This document shows positions 47,020 to 55,154 of a DNA stretch of 64,000 nucleotides, one piece after another. Positions within the stretch are counted from its first letter, which is position 1; every line of letters starts with the position of its first letter. The DNA lies in assembly GCA_030429495.1 (NCBI GenBank), contig JAUIFH010000002.1:491627-555626 (forward strand). The letters run 5' to 3'. The stretch comes from Alphaproteobacteria bacterium (lineage in GTDB: Bacteria; Pseudomonadota; Alphaproteobacteria; Rhodobacterales; Rhodobacteraceae). The position numbers were made by a program, and so were the translations under genes. The notes under the pieces are model-generated. The model ran no database searches. It had not been told where the DNA came from and was given only the letters and a program-made list of their open reading frames with translations.

Positions 47020-47487
47020 TTACTGGCTTAGGGGATTGTCCGCCGGGTCCATATAGGTGATGTCGAACGGGCCGGGACCGTGGATCTGGACGATCGTTTC
47101 GGCGCTGGTCCAGGCGAAGTGCGGATGGCCTGCGGGCATCTCGACAAAGCCGCCAGCGGTCAGGAGCGTGCCCGCATCCCGGTTGAGCCGTTCGCCATGG
47201 CCGACGTTGAATTCGCCCGACACCACGGTGATGAGCTCGTCACCGGAGTGGATATGGGCAGGCACGTCGTAGCCGGCCGGAAACTTCAGGCGCAGGACAA
47301 ACCAGCCCTCGGCGAACGGATTGCCGGAAAGGACGGCGATCTCGGCTCCGGCGGGCAGAACCGGCGGGGCAGGGGCCCATTCGGCGGTTTCGGCGCGGTA
47401 GGGTGCCGGGGCCTCTGCGGCCCGGATGGCGGAGGTCGCCGAAAAGGCCGTGATGGCCACGGCGAAAAGGGTCTGTACGGTTTTCAT
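47020..47487 (-). CDS. Exported cupin-domain protein
   Basis: The 155-residue protein has a signal peptide (about residues 1-23, cleavage near IRA-AEA) and a single cupin barrel with HIHSGDELITVVSGEF (metal-binding His and Glu) and a second motif around FVEMPAGHPHFAW. It acts in the periplasm, probably binding a metal ion and a small ligand. AAGGA lies 9 bases before the ATG at 47487. It is the second gene of the operon 44314-48484. Confidence 0.85.
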   Translation of the reverse strand: MKTVQTLFAVAITAFSATSAIRAAEAPAPYRAETAEWAPAPPVLPAGAEIAVLSGNPFAEGWFVLRLKFPAGYDVPAHIHSGDELITVVSGEFNVGHGERLNRDAGTLLTAGGFVEMPAGHPHFAWTSAETIVQIHGPGPFDITYMDPADNPLSQ

Positions 47488-47596
47488 GGGTCTTGTCCTT
47501 GGAGTTAAGTCAGGTTGAGGGAATCGGTGCGGGCCGGTCATGGACCGCACCGTGTGTGGCCCTTTCGGACTTTCGGATAAGCCGGAGCCCGGAGGC

Positions 47597-48484
47597 TCAG
47601 GCGGGGTTTCGTGCGGTGATGAGCCAGGAGGAGCTGTCCATCCAGAGACCGCCTTCGCGCTCGATGACGCCTTCGAACATCGTGGCCAGTGTGGCCTCGA
47701 TCTCAGCGCGGCGCTTTTCGGCAATCGCGCCAGCTTCGCGGAAGGTTTCGCCCGCCGGGCCGATGGCCAGTTGGAAGCCGATCGCATCGGCGATGTCGTG
47801 CCCGACCTCGACCTTGACGTCGATCCGCTCGAAGCGGATGTCGGTGTAGCCGGCGGCCTCCATCTTGGCGCGTGTCACGGCCTCGTCGGCCATCGAGAAC
47901 GGCCCTGGTCCGCAGGTCAGCGCGTCCTCGCCCGGGGCGGGCAGGAAGCGGCGGACGATGTCGCGGGCCTCGAAGACCCAGGGATTGTCGGCGCGATCGC
48001 GCCAGACGATATGGGCGAGGCGACCGCCGGGCTTCAGGCAACGCCGCATGGCGCGCAGTCCGGCGACGGGGTTCATGAAGAACATCGTGCCGAAGCGGGC
48101 GAAGACCATGTCGAAGGCCGGTTCGTCGATCCCACGCTCCACATCGCGGCACGCGAAGCGGACATTGGGTGTCCAGCTTTGTTCGGCGGCATGCCAGGCG
48201 TGATCGAGGAAGGCCTGGCAGCAATCGACGCCCAGAACCTCACCCTCAGGGCCAGTGGCACGGGCCAGCTGGATCGCGGTGTCCCCAAAGCCGCAGCCGA
48301 CATCGAGGATGCGCTGCCCCTTGCCGATTTCGAGCCGGGGGAAGACCGCCTTGGAATGGCGCGACAGGCCGCCGACGAGGACATGGCGGTAACGGATGAA
48401 TTTCGGGGCGAGAATGTCGTTCCAGAACTCGACCAGAGGGCTGGCGGGCGCTTCTGGCCGGACATCTTTTGGCATGATCGTCAT
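47597..48484 (-). CDS. SAM-dependent class I methyltransferase
   Basis: The 295-residue protein has SAM motif I ILDVGCGFGDTAIQLA (about residues 59-74), the acidic loop GEVLGVD and a later FDMVFARFG. Its substrate is not evident; it is of the UbiE/COQ5-like general type. It is the first gene of a six-gene operon transcribed away from the winged-helix-TPR regulator, and three 11-base repeats lie in the gap between them. Confidence 0.87.
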   Translation of the reverse strand: MTIMPKDVRPEAPASPLVEFWNDILAPKFIRYRHVLVGGLSRHSKAVFPRLEIGKGQRILDVGCGFGDTAIQLARATGPEGEVLGVDCCQAFLDHAWHAAEQSWTPNVRFACRDVERGIDEPAFDMVFARFGTMFFMNPVAGLRAMRRCLKPGGRLAHIVWRDRADNPWVFEARDIVRRFLPAPGEDALTCGPGPFSMADEAVTRAKMEAAGYTDIRFERIDVKVEVGHDIADAIGFQLAIGPAGETFREAGAIAEKRRAEIEATLATMFEGVIEREGGLWMDSSSWLITARNPA

Positions 48485-48577
48485 GATCTCGGTTCCTTCG
48501 GTTTTCCCGGCCGATCCATCTGGCCCGGGTGCTGTCGAAGGCTTAGGGCGATGCGCGCTTGTGCGCTTGGGGCGCTC

Positions 48578-48612
48578 ATGGGAAGGTTATGGGAAAATCT
48601 GGAGAACCTTCC
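48578..48612. promoter_or_regulatory. Tandem 11-base repeats and inverted repeat before the regulator gene
   Basis: ATGGGAAGGTT (48578-48588), ATGGGAAAATC (48589-48599) and the weaker TGGAGAACCTT (48600-48610) are consecutive 11-base units, the spacing preferred by OmpR-type winged helices. GGAAGGTT (48581-48588) and AACCTTCC (48605-48612) also form a perfect 8-base inverted repeat. The location 12 bases before the regulator start and about 95 bases before the divergent operon suggests self-control and operon control. Confidence 0.6.
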
Positions 48613-48623
48613 GGGACGCGCGC

Positions 48624-50051
48624 TTGAAGTATCGGTTTGACGAATTCACCCTTGATCTTGCGGCGGGGGAACTGCGCGGCGCCGACGGGGTAATAGCCGC
48701 AGACCAGATGACTTTTGCCGTCCTGGTTTATCTGGTCGAGAACGCGGACCGCCTGATTTCCAAGGATGAACTGGTCGAGAAGGTCTGGAATGGCCGTTTT
48801 GTCAGCGATTCAGCAGTCTCGTCGGCGATAAAGTCGGTCCGCCGGGCGATTGGTGACAGCGGCAGTGAACAGCGCTTCGTGCGGACCGTTCACGGCCGTG
48901 GCTTCCGGTTTGTCGAACAAGTGCGGTTCGACGCGGCGCCGGCGGCAACGGTCGCGGATGCCCTTGCCCCTTCAAGTGCCGACCCGGCGCAGCCAGCGGA
49001 CGAACGACCGTCGATCGCGGTCCTGCCTTTCACGCCGATCGGGTCGGATGCCGACTATCGCGCCATCGCGGATGCGGTCCCGGCGGAACTGATCTCAACC
49101 CTCTCGCGGCTTCGCTGGCTCAAGGTCATCGCGCGCGGGTCAAGTTTCCGCTTCCGCTCAGATGCGCAGGATTTCGAGAGCATCGGCGCCGCGCTTGGCG
49201 TCAGCTACATCCTGTCCGGTACGGTCGAACTCTTTGCCCCGATGATCGCGCTTTCGATCGAATTGACCGATGCGCGAAACGGTCATGTTGTCTGGGCCGA
49301 GCGGTTGTCGGGCAGGATCGAAGACATTCACGAGTTGCGCGAGAATGTGGTCGGGATCGTGAACGCGGTGCTCGAGATGCAAATCGCACGAAATGAGTCA
49401 GAGTTGGCTCGGCTGCGCGGACCCAAAGGCATTGACGCCTGGGCGCTTTTCCACACCGGGTTGCAGCACATGTACCGGTTCAATCAGGCCGACAACTCTT
49501 TGGCCGATGTTTATTTCGGCCGGTCGCTGGAACTCGACCCGAACTTTGCCCGGGCGCATGCCGCACGGTCCTTCACGAGTTTCCAAGCGGCGTTCCTGCG
49601 CTACGGTTCGGATCGCGACCGCGCCATTGGCGACGCGCGGCGTCATGCCGAAGCGGGACTTGCGATCGACCCCGACGATCCGTTCGTTAATTTCAACTTC
49701 GGGCGGTCGCACTGGCTGATCGGTGATCCGGCAGCAGGGCAGGGCTGGATCGATCGTGCGACAACTCTGAGCCCGAGCTTCGCGCAGGGACACTACGCCC
49801 ATGCCTGGGCCGACGTCATGGCCGGTAAGGGGGAAAGCGCCATCGACGATCTGAAGAAGGCCCTGACGCTCAGCCCGCTCGATCCGTTCCGCTATGCGAT
49901 GGAATCGGCGATGGGCATCGCCGAATTCCATGTCGGGAACCTCGAGGCCGCCGCAGACTGGTGCGTGCGCGGCGCGCGAAAGCCGGGCGCCCATTACCTG
50001 ATCGCCGCCGTTGCTACGGCCATGTGCGAGGCGGCGGGAAAACGGGATTAG
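48624..50051 (+). CDS. Winged-helix/TolB-like/TPR transcriptional regulator, ended early by TAG
   Basis: The 475-residue protein has an OmpR-type winged helix (about 1-100: YRFDEFTLDLAAGELRG, VRTVHGRGFRFV). A TolB-like N-domain follows (SIAVLPFTPIGSDADYRAIAD), then TPR repeats (LADVYFGRSLELDPNFARAH onward). This is the CadC-like soluble regulator family. The TTG at 48624 matches the usual family start. After the TAG at 50049-50051 the same frame continues to a TGA at 50196-50198, with the family's normal ending (FAAFPFEDQERRQALRHALL). The last 48 residues are thus cut off by one amber codon. Most of the protein is intact, so it may still work. It probably controls the divergent operon. Confidence 0.82.
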   Translation: MKYRFDEFTLDLAAGELRGADGVIAADQMTFAVLVYLVENADRLISKDELVEKVWNGRFVSDSAVSSAIKSVRRAIGDSGSEQRFVRTVHGRGFRFVEQVRFDAAPAATVADALAPSSADPAQPADERPSIAVLPFTPIGSDADYRAIADAVPAELISTLSRLRWLKVIARGSSFRFRSDAQDFESIGAALGVSYILSGTVELFAPMIALSIELTDARNGHVVWAERLSGRIEDIHELRENVVGIVNAVLEMQIARNESELARLRGPKGIDAWALFHTGLQHMYRFNQADNSLADVYFGRSLELDPNFARAHAARSFTSFQAAFLRYGSDRDRAIGDARRHAEAGLAIDPDDPFVNFNFGRSHWLIGDPAAGQGWIDRATTLSPSFAQGHYAHAWADVMAGKGESAIDDLKKALTLSPLDPFRYAMESAMGIAEFHVGNLEAAADWCVRGARKPGAHYLIAAVATAMCEAAGKRD

Positions 50052-50271
50052 GCAAGCTATTGGGCAAACCAGACCCGGTCCCGGCGTCCGGATGCGTCAA
50101 TCGACCAGTTTTTCGCAGCCTTTCCCTTCGAAGACCAGGAGCGACGGCAGGCCCTGCGTCACGCTTTGCTGACACACGGATTCAGCGACAGCGGATGATT
50201 CTCTGACAAGAGCAGGCGGCGGTGATCTGACTATTCCTAGAATCGGTCGGGCCCGGAGCGGAGAGCCAGGC

Positions 50272-50823
50272 GTGACTGGATGGCGTCTGTCTGCGGAGGA
50301 ACTGGAAGCGCGGGTCGAGGGTATCGTGCGTGATCTGCTCTCCGATGCCACGCTGGCCGGACGCTTGATGATTGCCCCCGGCGCTGATGAGATCGCGCAG
50401 CTGCAATCCGCATTGCTGGGGACGAAGGCCGACGCGAACAAGGCGGACCTCCTGGACCTGGCTCGGCGCATCGACGTCGCGCCGGGACTGTTGGCGCTCA
50501 GTCTCGATGATGCTGCTCTTGCCGCACTGTTGGAGATCGATCCGGACCGCCTCGCCCCGGACGTCCTCACGAGATCCGTCCCCTTCCAATTGCGCAAGCG
50601 CGGGGTGGGGACGAAACTCGTGCTGGCCGATACTCCGACCGGGCGCGATGACACGCTGATCCGCAATATCGCCCGCGCCCATCGCTGGTTCAATGAGATC
50701 AAGAGTGGTCGGAGCTTCGACGAGATCGCCGACGTCGAAAGCACTTCGAAGCGCAGGGTCCAGCAGATGATCAATCTCGCTTTCCTCGCACCGGATATCA
50801 TCTGCGGTGTGCTCGATGACAAA
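50272..50823 (+). pseudogene. Large serine recombinase, C-terminal fragment
   Basis: About 184 residues match only the C-terminal region of resolvase-type recombinases from alphaproteobacterial mobile elements (GVTGWRLSAEELE, FQLRKRGVGTKLVL, LIRNIARAHRWFNEIKSG, STSKRRVQQMINLAFLAPDI). The catalytic Ser domain and zinc domain are absent. The homology also ends early at about 50820 (ICGVLDD), where a DUF5681 fragment begins in another frame. It is a mobile-element scar, not an active recombinase. Confidence 0.8.
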
Positions 50824-50824
50824 C

Positions 50825-51316
50825 ATGCGTTCGCTCGCCGTCAATGCCGCGAAGGGACAACACCGGGCGCAGCGGCTCTTTGCCGAACTATTGGCCTCGG
50901 TTGAAACCAGCAACAAGCAGCTCAACGACGAATATCTGAACGCCGCGATGGGCTACAAGATCGCGTGGGAACGCGAGCTCGATCGGCGGGACCGGCTCGG
51001 CATCACCGATCTGCCGGACCCGCTGCCCCATCCCGACCATATCGTGATTGAGATGGATCGAGGGACTGTGCGCATCATGGGGCCCGTGACACGCGCCGAG
51101 GAGGCCCAATTGAAACTCTGGCGTGATCGCCGGGGAGACTTCGTGGAGGACCTCGCCTGGATCGAGGAGCAGCTGGAAACCGAAAAGGATGCGCAGATGC
51201 GCAATGTCCTTGAGGACGATGCCGACCGTACGCGTAAAGTGCTCGAGATCATCGATACCGCGCTCGCACGCGTGCCTGAACCAGGGTCGACCCGATTGCT
51301 GGGGAAGAATGGATAA
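50825..51316 (+). pseudogene. DUF5681-like protein, N-terminally truncated
   Basis: About 163 residues match the C-terminal part of DUF5681-type proteins found with alphaproteobacterial mobile elements: SLAVNAAKGQHRAQRLFAEL, YKIAWERELDRRDRLGI, LPDPLPHPDHIVIEMDRGTV. The family's N-terminal segment is missing and replaced by the recombinase fragment. No ribosome site is seen before the ATGs at 50816 or 50825, so expression is doubtful. Its function is unknown even when complete. Confidence 0.65.
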
Positions 51317-51513
51317 ACTGCCTCAAAGCGACGTTGGCGACAGGGGCCGACGCCGCGGCGCAGCTTCCGCGAACCTGCAGTTCGTTCCCCGGGGCAGCAT
51401 TTCCGACCAGCCAAGATTCGCATCGCAGGACAGACCTGCCACAGGTGAGAACACCGCTACTAAGGCCAACTGACGGGCAGCGTCCAACTGAATCACCGAA
51501 ACAACAATCTGGC

Positions 51514-51551
51514 TTGACAGACTCAATGAACACCACAACTATACGGTAGTT
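51514..51551 (+). promoter_or_regulatory. Probable promoter and TetR-type operator of the methylamine-type operon
   Basis: TTGACA (51514-51519) and AACTAT (51537-51542) are spaced by 17 bases, a good sigma-70 arrangement. The inverted repeat AACTA-TACGG-TAGTT (51537-51551) overlaps the -10 box and ends 15 bases before the first gene, as expected for a repressor site. The rest of the gap 51317-51566 shows nothing recognisable. Confidence 0.5.
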
Positions 51552-51566
51552 CAACAGAGAATCCTC

Positions 51567-53636
51567 ATGACCCGCTCGCCGCGTTTCGACGTCCTGTTCG
51601 ACCCCGTCCGGATCGGTCCGAAAACCGCGAAGAACCGGTTTTTTCAGGTGCCCCATGCTTCGGGTATGACGAACGCGAACCCCTATGTCCGTGCCGCGTT
51701 TCGTGGCATGAAGGCGGAAGGCGGGTGGGGGGTGGTTTCGACCGGCGCCTGTTCGGTCCATCCATCTTCGGACGACACCCCGTTCCCCTTCGCCACGCTC
51801 TGGGATGAGGCGGACCTGAGGGCGCACCGGGTGATGACGGATGCGGTTCACGACCATGGCGCGCTGGCGGCGGTAGAGCTTTGGCACGGCGGGGCGGCGG
51901 CGGTGAACCGGACCTCGCGTTATGCGCCCTTGTCGCCGTCGGGCGTGCCCTGGATGGCGACGCATGTCGGCTTCATGTCCTCAGCCCGGCCCAAGGTCAT
52001 GGATGCGGGCGACATCCGCGACCTGATCCGCTGGCATACCGAGGCGGCGGTCAGGGCAGAACGCGCCGGCTTTGACATCCTCTATGTGTATGCCGGAATG
52101 GGCTATCTGCCCTATCAGTTCCTTCTGTCCGACTACAACCACCGTACCGACGCCTATGGCGGCTCGGTCCGCAACCGCGTCCGCCTGACCGAGGAACTGA
52201 TCGATGCGGTCCGCGAGGCGACCGGCGGCCGCTGTGCGGTCGCCTTGCGGATATCGCTGCAGGAATTGCGCGCAAGGGCCAGTGAAACAGCGCCGTCGGA
52301 GGCGCATGAGGTCATAACCTTGCTCGCGGACGCGCCCGATCTTTTCGACGTAAAGATGGACTATTCCGCCACCGACTGCGCGCCATCGCGCTTCGCGCCC
52401 GAGGGCAGCCACGAACCGGTCGTGGACTTCGTCAAGACGCTGACCGACAAGCCCGTGGTCGGCGTCGGCCGCTTCACCTCGCCCGACACGATGGCCTCCA
52501 TGATCCGGCGCGGCGTGCTTGACCTCATCGGCGGGGCGCGGCCATCCATCGCCGACCCGTTCCTGCCGAACAAGATCGCCGAGGGGCGCGAGGACGACAT
52601 CCGCGAATGCATCGGCTGCAACATGTGCATTGCCTCCTGGCACGACGGTGTCTGGGTCCGCTGCACCCAGAACCCCACGGCCGGCGAGGAATGGCGGCGC
52701 GGCTGGCACCCCGAGATCGTGCGCAAGGACAGCGAGGGCTCGGTCCTCATCGTCGGCGGTGGCCCGGCAGGGCTTGAGGCGGCGCTGACGCTTGGTCGCC
52801 GGGGGTTCGACGTGACCGTCGCCGAGGCGCAGCGGGAGTTGGGCGGAAGGCTCTTGTGGGAGACGCGGCTGCCCGGCCTGAGGCAATGGTTCCGCGTCGC
52901 CGATTACCGCCTTGGCCAGCTTCGGAAGATGCCGCATGTCAGCCTGCATGCCGAAAGCCCGATGGAGGCGTCGGATGTGCGCGATTTCGGCGCGGATCAC
53001 GTCATCGTCGCCACTGGCGCGCGCTGGACGCGGAACCTGTGCGGCGCGAATGAAATCCCCTCTGGCCCGCTTGATGCGCCCCGCGTCTACACGCCCGACG
53101 ACATCGCGGCGGGAGTAGCGATCGAAGGGCCGGTCGCGGTTTTCGACTTCGACAACTACTACATGGGGTCCGCCATCGCCGAGCATCTGGCGGCTCTGGG
53201 CCTCGCCACCACCTACATCACCAGCGCGGGCAGCGCGCAGTCCTGGGGCGTGATGACCAATGAACAGCCGCTGGTTCACAAATCCTTTCTGAAGGCCGGG
53301 ATCGCCTACCGCACGCTTGAAATCGTCGAGGGCTTCGATGGCGAGACGGTGAGGCTGTCGCAGGTCTTCACCGGCGAGGCGCGGTCTGTCGCCGCCCGCG
53401 CGCTCGTCATCGTCGGCCAGCGCGCGGGGGGATCGGCGCTTTACGATGCGTTGGCGGGCGAAGGGCTGCCGTCGCTGTCTTTGACCGGCGATGCCAACGC
53501 GCCCGGGGCGATTGCCCATGCGGTCTACCAGGCGCATAGAACGGCGCGTGAGCTTGGTACGGTGGCGCAGGACGTCCGCCGCGACGCGCCCTTCGCGATG
53601 CGAAACCTTTTGCGCTACGGGGAGGCGGCGCAGTGA
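51567..53636 (+). CDS. Trimethylamine-dehydrogenase-like FMN/[4Fe-4S] oxidoreductase
   Basis: The 689-residue protein has an N-terminal old-yellow-enzyme barrel (FMN), a [4Fe-4S] site Cys-x2-Cys-x2-Cys-x11-Cys (about 348-368, CIGCNMC) and a C-terminal nucleotide-binding half (VLIVGGGPAG). It aligns in layout with TMADH and dimethylamine/histamine dehydrogenases. From family knowledge, the Cys that covalently holds FMN in TMADH is an Ala here (QVPHASG, about residue 31). The active-site His after VYVYGA is a Met (YVYAGM) and the Tyr of the aromatic bowl is not kept, so the substrate is probably not trimethylamine. It overlaps the MttB-like gene by ATG/TGA. Confidence 0.87.
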   Translation: MTRSPRFDVLFDPVRIGPKTAKNRFFQVPHASGMTNANPYVRAAFRGMKAEGGWGVVSTGACSVHPSSDDTPFPFATLWDEADLRAHRVMTDAVHDHGALAAVELWHGGAAAVNRTSRYAPLSPSGVPWMATHVGFMSSARPKVMDAGDIRDLIRWHTEAAVRAERAGFDILYVYAGMGYLPYQFLLSDYNHRTDAYGGSVRNRVRLTEELIDAVREATGGRCAVALRISLQELRARASETAPSEAHEVITLLADAPDLFDVKMDYSATDCAPSRFAPEGSHEPVVDFVKTLTDKPVVGVGRFTSPDTMASMIRRGVLDLIGGARPSIADPFLPNKIAEGREDDIRECIGCNMCIASWHDGVWVRCTQNPTAGEEWRRGWHPEIVRKDSEGSVLIVGGGPAGLEAALTLGRRGFDVTVAEAQRELGGRLLWETRLPGLRQWFRVADYRLGQLRKMPHVSLHAESPMEASDVRDFGADHVIVATGARWTRNLCGANEIPSGPLDAPRVYTPDDIAAGVAIEGPVAVFDFDNYYMGSAIAEHLAALGLATTYITSAGSAQSWGVMTNEQPLVHKSFLKAGIAYRTLEIVEGFDGETVRLSQVFTGEARSVAARALVIVGQRAGGSALYDALAGEGLPSLSLTGDANAPGAIAHAVYQAHRTARELGTVAQDVRRDAPFAMRNLLRYGEAAQ

Positions 53637-55147
53637 CCGCCCGCACCCGCCGCAGAAGCCGCGACGGCGCGCGCATCGCGCAGCCTGCCTTCGGCCAAAG
53701 GCGGCGGCGCTATGCGCCAGTTGAGGTTCTGACTGCGGATCAGGTGGCCGCCATCCATCAGGCAGGGCTCGACATCCTTGCCCGCTTCGGGCTGCGCGTG
53801 CTCGACCCGGCGGCGCGCGGCCTTTACGCCCGTGCGGGGGCGGAGCTCGCGGGCGACGTGGTGCGGTTCGATCCGGCGCTTGTCGGTGAGCGCATGCAAA
53901 GCGTCCCCGCGCGCTTCACGCTGCATGCCCGCAACCCCGCCCACGACGTCACCATCGGCGGCGACCGCTGCGTCTACACCTCGGTCGGCGGCCCCGCCTA
54001 CGTGATGGACAACGACCGCGGCCGCCGCGACGGGACCTTTGCCGAGATGTGCGACTACATGCGCCTCGTGCAGGTGCTGAACGTGATCCATCAGGAGGGC
54101 GGCGGCCCGTTCGAGCCGATGGACCTGCCCGCGCATACGCGCCACCTCGACATCTACCGCGCGCAGATCGGGCTTCTGGACAAGACCTGGCAGGGCCAGA
54201 CGCTCGGCTGCGCCCGGACGATGGACGGCATCAACATGGCGGCCATCGCGCTTGGGACCACCCCTGAGGGGCTTGCCGACCGGCCGGCGCTTGTCGGCGT
54301 CATCAACACCAACTCGCCCCTGCAACTCGACATACCGATGGCCGAAGGCCTCATCGCCATGGCCGAACACGGGCAAGCTCTGGCGATCACGCCCTTTACG
54401 CTCGCGGGCGCCATGGCGCCGGTGACGCTGGCCGGCGCCTTGGCCCAGCAGCACGCCGAGGCGATGGCGGGGATCGTCCTGACCCAGATCGTCCGGCCCG
54501 GCGCGCCGGTCCTTTACGGCGGCTTCACCTCGAACGTCGACATGCGCTCGGGCAGCCCCGCCTTCGGAACGCCCGAATACGTCAAGGCCGCGCAGGCCTC
54601 GGGCCAGCTCGCCCGCCACATCGGCGTTCCCTTCCGGTCCTCGAACGTGACGGCCGCGAACGAGGTCGACGCGCAGGCCGCCTATGAAAGCCAGATGGCG
54701 CTCTGGGGCGCGCTGATGGGCGGGGCGCATCTTCTGGAACACGGGGCAGGGTGGCTTCACGGCGGGCTGACGGCGAGCTTCGAAAAGCTCATCCTCGACG
54801 CCGAGCTTCTGATGATGATGGATGCCTATTTCGACCCCATCGACACCTCGCCCGAGGCGCTCGCACTGGATGCCATCCGCGAGGCGGGGCCGGGCGGGCA
54901 TTTCTTCGGCACCGGCCACACGATTGCACGGTACGAGACCGCCTTTCACGCGCCCCTTCTGTCCAACTGGGACAATTACCCCACATGGCTCGACCGTGGC
55001 GGCATCGACGCCCGCGCCCGGGCCAACACCGTCTGGAAGGCGCTTCTGGCCGAATACGAGGAACCCGCGCTCGACCCCGCCGTGGCCGAGGCGCTGGATG
55101 ACTACGTCGCCCGCCGCAAGGCCGAGGGCGGGGCGCCGATGAACTGA
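53633..55147 (+). CDS. MttB-like (trimethylamine/betaine) methyltransferase, no pyrrolysine codon
   Basis: The 504-residue protein belongs to the MttB superfamily (VLTADQVAAIHQAGLDILARFG at its start, then GGPAYVMDNDRG, and later NVIHQEGG and SGQLARHIGVP blocks). True trimethylamine MttB has an in-frame TAG for pyrrolysine; this gene reads through without a stop, so it is of the non-Pyl type, whose known members demethylate quaternary amines such as glycine betaine or proline betaine. Those act with a corrinoid protein and a second methyltransferase, which are not in this window. It overlaps the upstream flavoprotein gene by 4 bases. Confidence 0.87.
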   Translation: MTARTRRRSRDGARIAQPAFGQRRRRYAPVEVLTADQVAAIHQAGLDILARFGLRVLDPAARGLYARAGAELAGDVVRFDPALVGERMQSVPARFTLHARNPAHDVTIGGDRCVYTSVGGPAYVMDNDRGRRDGTFAEMCDYMRLVQVLNVIHQEGGGPFEPMDLPAHTRHLDIYRAQIGLLDKTWQGQTLGCARTMDGINMAAIALGTTPEGLADRPALVGVINTNSPLQLDIPMAEGLIAMAEHGQALAITPFTLAGAMAPVTLAGALAQQHAEAMAGIVLTQIVRPGAPVLYGGFTSNVDMRSGSPAFGTPEYVKAAQASGQLARHIGVPFRSSNVTAANEVDAQAAYESQMALWGALMGGAHLLEHGAGWLHGGLTASFEKLILDAELLMMMDAYFDPIDTSPEALALDAIREAGPGGHFFGTGHTIARYETAFHAPLLSNWDNYPTWLDRGGIDARARANTVWKALLAEYEEPALDPAVAEALDDYVARRKAEGGAPMN

Positions 55148-55154
55148 GGGACCG

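Noticed and set aside
53633..55147. Pyrrolysine use in the MttB-like gene
   Set aside because: The gene is open for its full family length with no in-frame TAG, so it is the non-Pyl type. The amber codons elsewhere in the window are in unrelated families.
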